Assembly (NCBI RefSeq): GCF_000308835.1
Contig: NZ_BAGN01000129.1
Coordinates: 1-64,000 of the forward strand
DNA from: Nocardia vinacea NBRC 16497
GTDB lineage: Bacteria > Actinomycetota > Actinomycetes > Mycobacteriales > Mycobacteriaceae
DNA: 64,000 nucleotides
Direction: 5' to 3'
In this document: positions 1 to 8,392 of the stretch, piece after piece
How the letters are laid out: each line of letters opens with the position of its first letter
Numbering within the stretch: position 1 is the stretch's first letter
Notes under the pieces: model-generated
What the model was told of the DNA's origin: nothing
The model's input: only the letters and a program-made list of their open reading frames with translations
Database searches by the model: none
Made by a program: the position numbers and the translations under genes

Positions 1-520
1 GATCAACAATGCCTTCGCGATTCCTCCGATGAACCCGATCACCGAGATCGAGATCGACCACCTGCGCACCGTGAACGAGACCAATGTGTTCGCGCCACTG
101 CGCCTTTCGGCCTTGTTCGCCGACGCGCTGGCGGCCTCGCGCGGCTCGATCATCATGCTCAACTCGTGCGTGTCCTACAGCTCGCAACCGGAGTACTCCG
201 GATACAAGCTGTCCAAAGGCGCACTGCAGCATCTGGCATCGTCGCTGGCCACCGAGCTCGGCCCGCGCGGCATCCGCGTGAACAGTGTCGCGCCGTCCTA
301 CGTCTACGAGGACATCAACAAGGCCTACTTCGACTGGCTGGCCGGCCAAGCCGGAGTCACACACGCCGACATCTACCGCGAGAAGGCCGCACCGACCGAT
401 CTACAGCGACTGGCCGGGCCCGAAGAAGTCGCCCGCGCCACGCTGTTCCTGGCCAGCGATCTGGCCACTGCCGTCACCGGGCAGATGCTGACCGTCGACT
501 GCGGCGAGTTCCACCGATGA
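1..520 (+). CDS. SDR-family oxidoreductase, 5' end outside the window
   Basis: This is the C-terminal part of a short-chain dehydrogenase/reductase. The frame is open from base 2 and begins with INNAFAIPP, the NNA(G) element that follows the Rossmann core in this family. The catalytic residues follow in order: Ser in MLNSCVSYSS, then Tyr and Lys in the YxxxK motif of GYKLSKGAL. The C-terminal half carries the typical RGIRVNSVAPS and TGQMLTVDCG elements. The N-terminal cofactor-binding TGxxxGxG motif lies upstream of the window. The stop TGA (518-520) overlaps an ATG, and the next gene starts 14 bases later, so the two are probably one transcript. The substrate cannot be told. Confidence 0.85.
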   Translation, partial: INNAFAIPPMNPITEIEIDHLRTVNETNVFAPLRLSALFADALAASRGSIIMLNSCVSYSSQPEYSGYKLSKGALQHLASSLATELGPRGIRVNSVAPSYVYEDINKAYFDWLAGQAGVTHADIYREKAAPTDLQRLAGPEEVARATLFLASDLATAVTGQMLTVDCGEFHR

Positions 521-534
521 GCACAGGAGCAACC

Positions 535-1605
535 ATGAAGAAGCGAATCGTCCTGTGGGGTACCGGCGTCGTCGGCTCGATGGTGCTGTCGGAAATCCTG
601 CGCCACCCACGTTTCGAACTGGCCGGCGTCGGTGTCAGCAACCCCGACAAGGTCGGCAAGGATGCCGGGGACCTCTGCGGAGCGCAGCAAACCGGTGTCC
701 TGGCCACGGATTCGGTCGACGACCTGATCGCATTGCGCCCCGACGCGGTCGTGCACTACGGCCCCACCGCCCAGTTCGCCGACGAGAACATCAGGGTCAT
801 CGGCGCATTCCTGCGCGCCGGTATCGACGTGTGCTCGACGGCCATGACACCGTGGGTGTGGCCCGCCATGGACAAGACCCCTGACCTATGGCGTGATCCC
901 ATCACCGACGCGTGCGCCGAGGGCGGGGCATCCTGCTTCACCACCGGCATCGACCCCGGCTTCGCCAATGACCTGTTCCCGATGACCCTCATGGGTCTGT
1001 GCGGTGCGGTGGAGTCGGTACGGGCGTCGGAACTGCTCGACTACACCGACTACGAAGGCAACTACGAATTCGAGATGGGCATCGGCCATCCGCCGGAATT
1101 CCGAGCGCTGCTGGAATATCCGGACCTGCTGATCATGGCCTGGGGCCCGACGGTGCCCATGATCGCCAGCGCCGCGGGCATAGAACTCGACGCCATCACC
1201 ACTACCTGGGACAAATGGGTGACTCCCGAGGATCGCCCATCGGCCAAGGGCATCGTGAAAGCAGGCACCGTCGCCGCCATCCGATTCACCATCAACGGCG
1301 TCTACCAGGGCCGTGAGGTCATCACCCTCGAACACGTCAACCGCATCGGCCGAGACGCCGCACCGCACTGGCCGGCCGGCACCCGCGACGACGTCTACCG
1401 TGTCGATATCGTCGGCTCGCCCTCCATATCCCAGGAGACCCAATTCCGGTTCACCGACGGTTCCGGCCGCACACCGGCCGTGGCGGGCTGTCTTGCGACG
1501 GGCATGCGCGCGCTCAACGCCGTACCCGTGGTCAACGAGCTGCCGCCCGGCTGGGTAACCGCACTCGACCTGCCACTGATTCCGGGGGCGGGCACGATCC
1601 GCTGA
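535..1605 (+). CDS. DapB-like NAD(P)-dependent oxidoreductase
   Basis: The 356-residue product has an N-terminal Rossmann motif (GTGVVG, residues 9-14) followed by a long C-terminal domain. It resembles the actinobacterial dihydrodipicolinate-reductase N-domain proteins often annotated as amine or 2,4-diaminopentanoate dehydrogenases. It is longer than true DapB (about 250 residues), so a role in lysine synthesis is unlikely. An earlier in-frame ATG at 517 overlaps the preceding stop, but I chose 535 because AGGAG lies at a good distance upstream of it. It sits in the same direction directly behind the SDR gene, suggesting a two-step oxidation or reduction of one substrate. The substrate is unknown. 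Confidence 0.75.
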   Translation: MKKRIVLWGTGVVGSMVLSEILRHPRFELAGVGVSNPDKVGKDAGDLCGAQQTGVLATDSVDDLIALRPDAVVHYGPTAQFADENIRVIGAFLRAGIDVCSTAMTPWVWPAMDKTPDLWRDPITDACAEGGASCFTTGIDPGFANDLFPMTLMGLCGAVESVRASELLDYTDYEGNYEFEMGIGHPPEFRALLEYPDLLIMAWGPTVPMIASAAGIELDAITTTWDKWVTPEDRPSAKGIVKAGTVAAIRFTINGVYQGREVITLEHVNRIGRDAAPHWPAGTRDDVYRVDIVGSPSISQETQFRFTDGSGRTPAVAGCLATGMRALNAVPVVNELPPGWVTALDLPLIPGAGTIR

Positions 1606-1756
1606 GGGCAGCGCCCTCGCCACCGGAACCCATCCCGCCACGATGGCAGGAGAATTCATCCGTCTCTCAATGGGACACGAATCCGGTGATAACGTCCAGA
1701 TCGTTGGCACCGAGCCACCGCCGGATCGAGTCCGTTTCACCCGCGCATCGAGGTCT

Positions 1757-3004
1757 TCAGACCGAGTCACCTTTCACAACTGCCCACTGGGCGACCGGCA
1801 ATTGCGGCCGCCAGGTCGTGAACTTGCCGAGGGCTTCGGCCCGGTAGATTTGAAACTTCCGCAGTTCACCGCCGTGCGCGGCGGCCCAATTCAGTAGCAG
1901 TGCTTCGGATTCCGCCGTCACCGCATTCGCCACCAAGCGGCCGCCCTGGCGTAGATGCGACCAACATTTCTCGAGTACGCCAACTTGAGTGAGCCCGCCA
2001 CCGATAAATATTGCGTCCGGAGGCGCTGATTCGGTAGATTTTCCGATGTCGGTGAGTATTTCTCCACGCACACCGACATGTGGAACACCAAGGGCGGCGG
2101 CGTTGTCGGCGATCTGCCGCCGCCGGTGTTCGAGTCGCTCGAAGGTGACCGCGCGACAGCTCGGATGCGTGCGGCACCATTCGATCGCGATACTGCCTGA
2201 ACCCCCGCCGACATCCCACAGCAATTCCCCGGGCGCGGGTGCCAGCGCGGCCAGCGTCATTGCCCTGATTTCGGATTTGGTGAGTTGACCGTCACCGCCG
2301 AAGAGCTCATCCGCCAGTCCGGGCACACGCGTCGCCCGCAGGTGCTTCGGGTCGGCGACGCAGTCGATCGCGACCATATTGAGCGGGTCCCCCGCCGCGA
2401 GTTCCCACCCCACCGCGCGATCGCGTACGACCCGTTCGCGCGGGCCGCCCAACTGCTCGAGCACGATCAACGTCGACTCACCGAAACCATTGTCCCGCAA
2501 CAGTTCCGCCAGCCGTCCCGGTGTGTGCTCGTCCGCGCTCAGCACCAGCACCCGCCGCCGGTCCGCCAACTCGGGCAACACCGTCTCCACCGGCCGCCCC
2601 ACCGCGCTCACCACCGGAGTTTCCGCCAACGCCCAACCCAGCCGTGCGCATGCCAGCGATGCCGCTGATGCCTGCGGAAATACCCGCAGGTGATCCGCAC
2701 CGAGGAGCCGTGCCAACGTCACCCCGATGCCGTAGAACATCGGATCCCCGCTGGCCAGCACACCTATCTGCCGACCGGTATGGTCGGCGAACAAACCGGG
2801 CAGTGCAGGGACCAACGGTGAAGGCCACTCCCGCCGCGCCACCGCAACATCCTGTGGAATCAGCTCGAGCTGCCGCGCCGATCCGAATACCACTTCGGCA
2901 TCCGAGACTGCTTCGCGCGCAGCCTCGCCGAGCCCGCTCCACCCGTCGGCACCGATACCGACGACAGCGATCGGCGGCCCACTCCACTCCGCACCGCTGT
3001 TCAC
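1757..3004 (-). CDS. cobL: Precorrin-6Y C5,15-methyltransferase, CbiE-CbiT fusion
   Basis: CobL uses SAM to methylate precorrin-6Y at C5 and C15 and decarboxylates it, a late step of aerobic cobalamin (B12) synthesis. The 415-residue protein starts with a CbiE-type methyltransferase domain (VVGIGADGW, about residues 14-22). It continues with a CbiT domain whose SAM site reads LLWDVGGGSGSIAIEW near residue 260. The start is a GTG at 3004 that overlaps the stop of the upstream SDR gene (GTGA), so the two are translationally coupled. Much longer upstream extensions are possible in frame but lie inside the SDR gene. The cobL-SDR order matches Rv2072c-Rv2073c of M. tuberculosis, from memory. Confidence 0.92.
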   Translation of the reverse strand: MNSGAEWSGPPIAVVGIGADGWSGLGEAAREAVSDAEVVFGSARQLELIPQDVAVARREWPSPLVPALPGLFADHTGRQIGVLASGDPMFYGIGVTLARLLGADHLRVFPQASAASLACARLGWALAETPVVSAVGRPVETVLPELADRRRVLVLSADEHTPGRLAELLRDNGFGESTLIVLEQLGGPRERVVRDRAVGWELAAGDPLNMVAIDCVADPKHLRATRVPGLADELFGGDGQLTKSEIRAMTLAALAPAPGELLWDVGGGSGSIAIEWCRTHPSCRAVTFERLEHRRRQIADNAAALGVPHVGVRGEILTDIGKSTESAPPDAIFIGGGLTQVGVLEKCWSHLRQGGRLVANAVTAESEALLLNWAAAHGGELRKFQIYRAEALGKFTTWRPQLPVAQWAVVKGDSV

Positions 3005-3756
3005 CGCGGCATCCGACGCCAGATGGGTTGGGGCAGTAGGCGGATCGCGAAGATGACCGGACGCAGGATGCCGGGTACCCACACCCGGCCAGCACGACGA
3101 CGCAGACCGCGCACAACCGCCTCCGCCACCTGGTCGGGGGTGCTGGACATCGGGGCGGGGTCCATGCCCTCGGTCATCCGGCCGATCACGAACCCGCAAC
3201 GCAGCAGCAGCAGGTGCACACCGCTGCCGTGCAACGCATCCGCGAGACCGCTGGCGAATCCGTCGAGACCCGCCTTCGCGGAACCGTAGACGTAATTGGC
3301 TCGCCGCACCCGCGCACCCGCGAACGAGCTGAATACGACGAGCTGCCCGCTGCCCTGTGCGCGCAGCAGATTCGCCAGGATGGTGAGCACGCTGATCTGC
3401 GCGACGTAATCGGTGTGCACGACCGCGATCGCATGTGCCGGATCACGTTCGGCCCGCGCCTGATCCCCGAGCACTCCGAATGCGACCACCGCGACCCCGA
3501 TCCCCCCGTACTCGGCCGCGATCTTCTCCAACAGCGCGGGATGACTCGCCGTATCGTCCGCATCGAATTCGACGGTATGCACTGCCGTCGCCCCGGCTGC
3601 CGCGACCGCCGCACTCTCCTGCGTCAACTCTGCGCTGCGCCGCGCCGCGAGAATCACCACACGCCCTGGCGCCAGCCGCCGCGCCACCTCGAACCCGATC
3701 TCACTGCGGCCCCCGAGTACCAGCACCGGCCCCTCGGCAATTCCACGCGATCCCAT
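3001..3756 (-). CDS. SDR-family oxidoreductase coupled to cobL
   Basis: This 251-residue short-chain dehydrogenase has a variant nucleotide motif, GGRSEIG (residues 15-21), and the catalytic YxxxK in NYVYGSAKAGL near residue 155. It corresponds in position to Rv2073c, next to cobL. Its TGA overlaps the GTG of cobL by the GTGA arrangement, so translation of the two is linked. A direct role in corrin synthesis is not established for this family. The link to cobL is positional only. Confidence 0.85.
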   Translation of the reverse strand: MGSRGIAEGPVLVLGGRSEIGFEVARRLAPGRVVILAARRSAELTQESAAVAAAGATAVHTVEFDADDTASHPALLEKIAAEYGGIGVAVVAFGVLGDQARAERDPAHAIAVVHTDYVAQISVLTILANLLRAQGSGQLVVFSSFAGARVRRANYVYGSAKAGLDGFASGLADALHGSGVHLLLLRCGFVIGRMTEGMDPAPMSSTPDQVAEAVVRGLRRRAGRVWVPGILRPVIFAIRLLPQPIWRRMPR

Positions 3757-3799
3757 GCCGCCAGTCTTTCACCCCACCCCGCTATGCCGATCCGCCAGG

Positions 3800-4324
3800 T
3801 CAGACGATCTCGAGCTGATAGGAAGCCTCGACCCAGAAGCCTCCCGGCTCATACTCACCGCCGAAGGTGAGGATGTAGTCGCCGCGGAGCAGGTCGTCCA
3901 GCCTGCACCAGAGCCCCCAGGCCGTCGCCTTGAAACGGCCGGTCACCTGGAACGGGCCGCCGGCTGCCGCGTTGACGGGAAATGCCGCGCGGTTGGTCAC
4001 TTCCAGCAGCGGTAATGCGACACCGTTCAGCTCGGCGTGGCCGCTCGCCGTCGGTACCACCGGAGGTCGGCTGCCGAATTGGAAAAACGACCTTTCGACC
4101 TTCTGGAAGATATTGAAGGCGGGAAAGAAGATCGGGCGGCCGTAGGGCACGGTGCAGCTTCGGCTGACCTTGCCGCCGAACGTTCCGGCGAGGAACCAGA
4201 CATCGTCGGGCTGACCTTCGGCCGCGCAGGCTCCGGTCTCGTCGCAGACCGGATTCTTGGCGATCGGAATCGACATCGCCCACTGCCACCATCGAGCGGC
4301 CAACTGGACGTCCGTGCTCTGCAT
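3800..4324 (-). CDS. Hypothetical protein, 174 residues
   Basis: I do not recognise this gene. The product is rich in aromatic residues and glycine, has no signal peptide or membrane segment, and carries the cysteine-containing stretch NPVCDETGACAAEGQ near its N-terminus. The repeated aromatic and glycine turns (VWFLAGTFGGK, DYILTFGGEYEPGGFWV) suggest a small beta-rich fold. I chose the ATG at 4324 because a GAGGGG stretch lies about 7 bases upstream; the frame stays open further up to 4372. It stands between the cobL unit and a divergent PPOX gene. A backbone position and codon use like its neighbours argue that it is real. Confidence 0.6.
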   Translation of the reverse strand: MQSTDVQLAARWWQWAMSIPIAKNPVCDETGACAAEGQPDDVWFLAGTFGGKVSRSCTVPYGRPIFFPAFNIFQKVERSFFQFGSRPPVVPTASGHAELNGVALPLLEVTNRAAFPVNAAAGGPFQVTGRFKATAWGLWCRLDDLLRGDYILTFGGEYEPGGFWVEASYQLEIV

Positions 4325-4463
4325 CCCTGAACCCCTCGATTGTCGATCTCGGCGCTCAGAATATCCGAGCACGCACGAAACACCGAACTGACCAGTCCGT
4401 ACGGGAAGGGGCGACCCGGTACGTGCCGCTGCCGGGCGGCCCGCATACCGCTACGGTCAGGAG

Positions 4464-4874
4464 ATGCCGACCAGCACCGCACAGCTGTCCACTGCCGCAC
4501 TCGAATTCGTCGCCGAGCGACACCTCGCGACCTTGACCACCCTGCGCGCCGACGGCACGCCGCATGTGGTCGCCGTGGGTTTCACCTGGGATCCGGAAGC
4601 CGGGATCGCACGAGTGATCACCAACAACGGCTCGGTGAAGGTGCGCAATGTGCGGCGCTCCGGCTACGCGGCAGTGAGCCAGGTGGACGGAATCCGCTGG
4701 ATCACCCTGGAAGGCCCGGCAACGGTGCTAGACGATCCGGACAACGTCGCAGAAGCGGTCGACCGCTACGCGGGCCGCTACCGAGTCCCCCGCGAGAACC
4801 CGACCCGCGTGGTCATCGCCATCCAAGTCCAGCGCGTACTCTCCAGCAGCACCCTCGCCCACACACCGGACTGA
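4464..4874 (+). CDS. PPOX-class F420-dependent oxidoreductase (Rv2074-like)
   Basis: The 136-residue product has the split beta-barrel pattern of the pyridoxamine-5'-phosphate-oxidase-like F420 proteins: [20 protein letters not shown] near the start, then [19 protein letters not shown]. In M. tuberculosis the homologue in this position, Rv2074, is described as an F420H2-dependent biliverdin reductase. Whether this protein uses biliverdin is inference. An AGGAG stretch lies directly against the ATG, unusually close, so the start is not certain. It is divergent from the gene at 3800-4324. Confidence 0.8.
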   Translation: MPTSTAQLSTAALEFVAERHLATLTTLRADGTPHVVAVGFTWDPEAGIARVITNNGSVKVRNVRRSGYAAVSQVDGIRWITLEGPATVLDDPDNVAEAVDRYAGRYRVPRENPTRVVIAIQVQRVLSSSTLAHTPD

Positions 4875-4934
4875 ACCGACCGACGACCTCACCTGGCACC
4901 CGAGTCGTTGCGCCCCAGGGTATTTCGCCGCTTC

Positions 4935-6062
4935 TCAGAGCACCGTCAACCCATGCGGCCGCTGGTTCATCGACTCGCAGCCGTCTTCGGTGACCACCAC
5001 GATGTCCTCGATCCGTGCGCCCCAATCGCCGCGGAAGTAGATGCCGGGTTCGATGCTGAAGGCCATGCCGGGTTCCAGGACCAGGCTGTTGCCTTCGACG
5101 ATGTAGGGCTCCTCGTGGACCGACAGGCCGATGCCGTGGCCGGTGCGGTGGACGAAGGCGGGGCCGAAACCGGCTTCGGTCAACAGGTTTCGCGCAGCGG
5201 CGTCGACGGATTCGGCGGTGACACCGGGGCGGACGGCGGCGACGGCGGCGGCTTGGGCGCGCTCGAGTTCCCCGAACTGCGTGGCCACGCTCGGCTCGGG
5301 CGCACCGAGGACGTAGGTGCGGGTCGAGTCCGAGTAGTAGCCGGGGTCGACCGGGCCGCCGATATCGATCACCACCACATCTCCGGCTTCGATGCGACGG
5401 TCGGAGACACCGTGGTGCGGGTCGGCACCGTGCGGACCGCTGCCGACGATGACGAACGCCGCCTCGGTGTGCCCCTCCTCGACGATCGCCGCCGAAATAT
5501 CCGCGCCGACCTCGGCCTCGGTCCGCCCGGCGCGCAGGAATTCACCCATCCGCGCATGCACCCGATCGATGGCCGCACCGGCACGACGCAGAGCCTCGAT
5601 TTCGGCCTGGTCCTTGATCATTCGCAGTTCCCGCAGCACCGGCGTGGCCGAAGTGGGCAGTCCGCTGACGGATTCGGCCAGCGGCAGCAGATGCAATGCC
5701 GGCATGACATCGGTGACCGCGACCCGGGAGCCGACGTGCAACGACGACTTCACCAGCTGATACGGATCGACACCGTCGACCCAATCCAGCACCTGCAAAC
5801 CGAGTTCACCCGCCGCCGAACCCTCCAGCGACGCCAATTCCAACTTCGGAATCACCACCGACGGCGTGGCGCCATCGGCCGTGATCACCAGACAAGTCAG
5901 TCGCTCGAAAGACTCCGCCGCCGATCCGATGAGATAGCGCAGATCCGGCCCCGGCGTGATCAATAGTGCGTCCAGATGAGCGGCGCGCATCAACTGCACC
6001 GCCCGCTCGAGTCGATCACCGTAGACATCCGCCGCGAATCGGGACTCCGTGTGCGAGCTCAT
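4935..6062 (-). CDS. M24-family metallopeptidase, Xaa-Pro dipeptidase type
   Basis: The 375-residue protein has the two-part layout of prolidases and aminopeptidase P: an N-terminal creatinase-like domain and a C-terminal pita-bread peptidase domain. The metal ligands are visible as the two Asp of [13 protein letters not shown], the His of HRTGHGIGL, and the two Glu of FSIEPGIY and ARIEDIVV. It would cleave peptides next to proline in the cytoplasm using two divalent metal ions. By position it matches Rv2089c (pepE). It is divergent from the exonuclease gene at 6152, with an 89-base gap that must hold both promoters. Confidence 0.88.
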   Translation of the reverse strand: MSSHTESRFAADVYGDRLERAVQLMRAAHLDALLITPGPDLRYLIGSAAESFERLTCLVITADGATPSVVIPKLELASLEGSAAGELGLQVLDWVDGVDPYQLVKSSLHVGSRVAVTDVMPALHLLPLAESVSGLPTSATPVLRELRMIKDQAEIEALRRAGAAIDRVHARMGEFLRAGRTEAEVGADISAAIVEEGHTEAAFVIVGSGPHGADPHHGVSDRRIEAGDVVVIDIGGPVDPGYYSDSTRTYVLGAPEPSVATQFGELERAQAAAVAAVRPGVTAESVDAAARNLLTEAGFGPAFVHRTGHGIGLSVHEEPYIVEGNSLVLEPGMAFSIEPGIYFRGDWGARIEDIVVVTEDGCESMNQRPHGLTVL

Positions 6063-6151
6063 ACCGTCCGACGTTACCCGTCAGCGACATCAACCCGAAT
6101 GCGAATACCGATCACCCGAGGTTGTCGTTGCGGACAGGTAGCCTCAGCGGC

Positions 6152-7123
6152 GTGAACACTGCGACTTCCGGTGGGCCCCTGCTGTTGCTCGATGGCGCGA
6201 GCCTGTGGTTCCGCGCGTTCCACGCGATTCCGGAGAAGATCACCGCATCCGACGGTCGATCGGTGAACGCCCTGCGCGGCTTCACCGATATGGTCGCCTC
6301 GCTCATCACCAAGCACAAGCCGACCCGGTTGGTCGTCTGCCTGGACCTGGAATGGCGCCCCGCATTCCGGGTGGCGCTGGTGCCGACCTACAAGACCCAC
6401 CGCCTCGACACCACCGCCGATGCGGCACCCGGCGCCGAGGACGTGCCGGACACCCTGACCCCGCAGGTCGAGATGATCCTCGACGTGCTCGCTGCGGCGG
6501 GCATCGCCACCGGCGGCGCGATCGGACTCGAGGCCGATGATGTGCTCGGCACCCTGGCCACCCGCGAACGCACCGATCCGGTGGTGGTCGTCAGCGGCGA
6601 CCGTGACCTGCTCCAACTCGTCCGCGACGATCCGGCACCGCCGGTGCGCGTGCTCTACGCCGGTCGCGGATTGGCCAAGGCCGAATTGTTCGGCCCCGCC
6701 GAGGTGTCCGCGAAATACGGTGTGCCACTGGAGAATGCGGGTCCTGCCTATGCGGATATGGCGACCCTGCGCGGCGACTCCTCCGACGGCTTGCCCGGCG
6801 TCGCAGGTATCGGCGAGAAGTCCGCCGCGATGCTCATCTCCCGCTTCGGCTCCCTCGACGCGCTCACCGCGGCCGTGGACGACCCCGCAGCCGATATGGC
6901 CCAGGGCATCCGCGCCAAACTCCGCGCCGCCGAGACCTATCTGAAGGCTGCCGCTCCGGTCACCCGTGTGGTCTGCGACGCCGATGTGGAGCTCTCCTGC
7001 CCCGACACCCTCCCCACGACCCCCGCCGACCCGGACCGTCTCCGCGAACTGGCCACCGCCTACAACGCGGAAAGCCCCATCACCCGCCTGATCGCCGCAC
7101 TGACCGCGGCGTACTCGGCGTGA
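6152..7123 (+). CDS. 5'-3' exonuclease, PolA N-domain type
   Basis: This 323-residue protein is a stand-alone version of the 5'-nuclease domain of DNA polymerase I. Its N-terminus contains the acidic metal-binding stretch [18 protein letters not shown]. The middle holds further acidic motifs ([25 protein letters not shown]). The helix-3-turn-helix DNA-binding element reads [19 protein letters not shown]. It is expected to remove flaps or RNA primers. The GTG at 6152 is the start that gives the family length; the frame is open further upstream but into unlike sequence. Rv2090 is the positional equivalent. Confidence 0.9.
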   Translation: MNTATSGGPLLLLDGASLWFRAFHAIPEKITASDGRSVNALRGFTDMVASLITKHKPTRLVVCLDLEWRPAFRVALVPTYKTHRLDTTADAAPGAEDVPDTLTPQVEMILDVLAAAGIATGGAIGLEADDVLGTLATRERTDPVVVVSGDRDLLQLVRDDPAPPVRVLYAGRGLAKAELFGPAEVSAKYGVPLENAGPAYADMATLRGDSSDGLPGVAGIGEKSAAMLISRFGSLDALTAAVDDPAADMAQGIRAKLRAAETYLKAAAPVTRVVCDADVELSCPDTLPTTPADPDRLRELATAYNAESPITRLIAALTAAYSA

Positions 7124-7516
7124 CCGCACCGATCGTTACGCGCAAGCACGAGGCCTCGCATACCCAGTAACGACCTCGCATAGGTCGCAGCTTGTCCGAC
7201 GCCGTCACTACCTCTGCGCCACCAGGCGGAAGCTCGGCGGTGTGCCGCCACGAATCCTGAGCGGCGGCTTCGTCGTGCGGCTCCCGGCCGAGGAAGAAGA
7301 AAACGTGTTTCGCGCCTGCACGCCGCGACACCGCCGGCCGCCCGATCGACAAAGAGCCGGGAACCAGGGACCCGGCACGCCGTACTCGACTCAGTAGTTG
7401 GAGCTACCCGGGCAGAAACTGGTCGCCGCGCGAAGGTATCCGCGCTCGACCACCAGGCCCGCGCAGCGGGGCCGCCCCACCGACGCCCGCTCGCCGACCT
7501 GCCGACCGAAGAACCG
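7124..7516. other. Intergenic stretch with a possible small relic frame
   Basis: No complete gene is visible. On the minus strand a frame open from about 7513 down to the stop at 7391-7393 would end in GYLRAATSFCPGSSNY, which looks like the tail of a small secreted protein. It has no upstream start with a ribosome-binding site. It may be a relic or chance. The stretch separates two converging genes, so terminators are expected, but I see no strong hairpin. Confidence 0.3.
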
Positions 7517-8242
7517 TCAGTTCGGGCGGCCGACCTCGTAGGTTCCGTCGTCCTTGGTGATCTTGACGGTGACCTTCTTCTGCTCGCCGCTGACCTTCAG
7601 ATCACAGGTGAAGGTCGCGTCGACCTCGACCTGCTGGCCGGAGGGGCAGGAGACATCGGCGACGTCTTGGATTCCGTAGGAATCCGAGAGCACCTTCTTG
7701 ACGCCGTCCTGAACGGCGGCCTGGTCGAGTTCGTCCTTGCTGGTCAGCACGAGCACCAGCACCACGATGGCACCGATGACGGCGAGCGCGAGCACGCCTA
7801 AGCCGATGAACAGGCCCTTGCTCTTGCCGCCACTGCTCGGCTGCGGGGTCTGCTGCTGCCACGGCTGCTGCTGTCCCTGCTGCCAGGGCTGTTGTCCCTG
7901 CTGCGCCGACCAGTCCTGCTGGGTCGGCTGCTGCCCCCACTGCGGCTGACTCGGCTGGCTGGGCTGAGGCTGGCCCCACTGCGGCTGGCTGGGCTGGCTC
8001 TGCGGATTCGGCTGGCCCCACTGCGGCTGACTCGGCTGGCTCTGCGGATTCGGCTGACCCCACTGCGGCTGCTGCGCGTTCGGATCGCCCCACTGCTGGG
8101 TCGGCTGCGCCTGCGGGGTCCCACCCCACTGCTGGGTCGGCCCGGCTGCACCAGGTGCCTGCTGTCCACCCCACTGCTGGGTGGGATCATTGCGTCCCTC
8201 CCCGGGACCAGGGGCGTCGTTCGGTCCGTACGGGCCGCTCAT
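7517..8242 (-). CDS. Gln/Pro-rich single-pass membrane protein, DUF4333-like (Rv2091c-like)
   Basis: The 241-residue protein has three parts. Residues 1 to about 140 are a low-complexity segment with repeats of the type QPQWGQPNPQSQ. A single membrane helix follows (LFIGLGVLALAVIGAIVVLV). A C-terminal extracytoplasmic domain carries two cysteines (VSCPSGQQVEV and FTCDLKVSG), as in DUF4333 domains. The N-terminus has no signal peptide, so the Q-rich part is probably cytoplasmic and the cysteine domain outside. I chose the ATG at 8242 because GGAGG lies 7 bases upstream and the length then matches Rv2091c as I recall it. Function unknown. The DNA repeats inside it are coding, not a CRISPR array. 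Confidence 0.8.
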   Translation of the reverse strand: MSGPYGPNDAPGPGEGRNDPTQQWGGQQAPGAAGPTQQWGGTPQAQPTQQWGDPNAQQPQWGQPNPQSQPSQPQWGQPNPQSQPSQPQWGQPQPSQPSQPQWGQQPTQQDWSAQQGQQPWQQGQQQPWQQQTPQPSSGGKSKGLFIGLGVLALAVIGAIVVLVLVLTSKDELDQAAVQDGVKKVLSDSYGIQDVADVSCPSGQQVEVDATFTCDLKVSGEQKKVTVKITKDDGTYEVGRPN

Positions 8243-8392
8243 CTGATTGCCTCCACTCGCATCGTTATACACACGGTAGCCCCCCGCGTGAGACTCGTCG
8301 CACAACAGGATCAATCCGGTATAAGGTGCGATCCTGTCCGACTCCTCCGCCACGGTCGGTACGCGAAAGAAATCAAATCACAATCGAATCGG

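Noticed and set aside
4908-5966. Long open frame on the plus strand opposite the M24 peptidase
   Set aside because: Antisense to a gene with clear catalytic residues; the frame is open only because of third-position GC bias and its translation shows no domain.
7905-8160. Repeated DNA that could suggest a CRISPR array
   Set aside because: The repeats are in frame and encode the Gln/Pro/Trp-rich segment of a membrane protein; unit lengths vary and there are no spacers.
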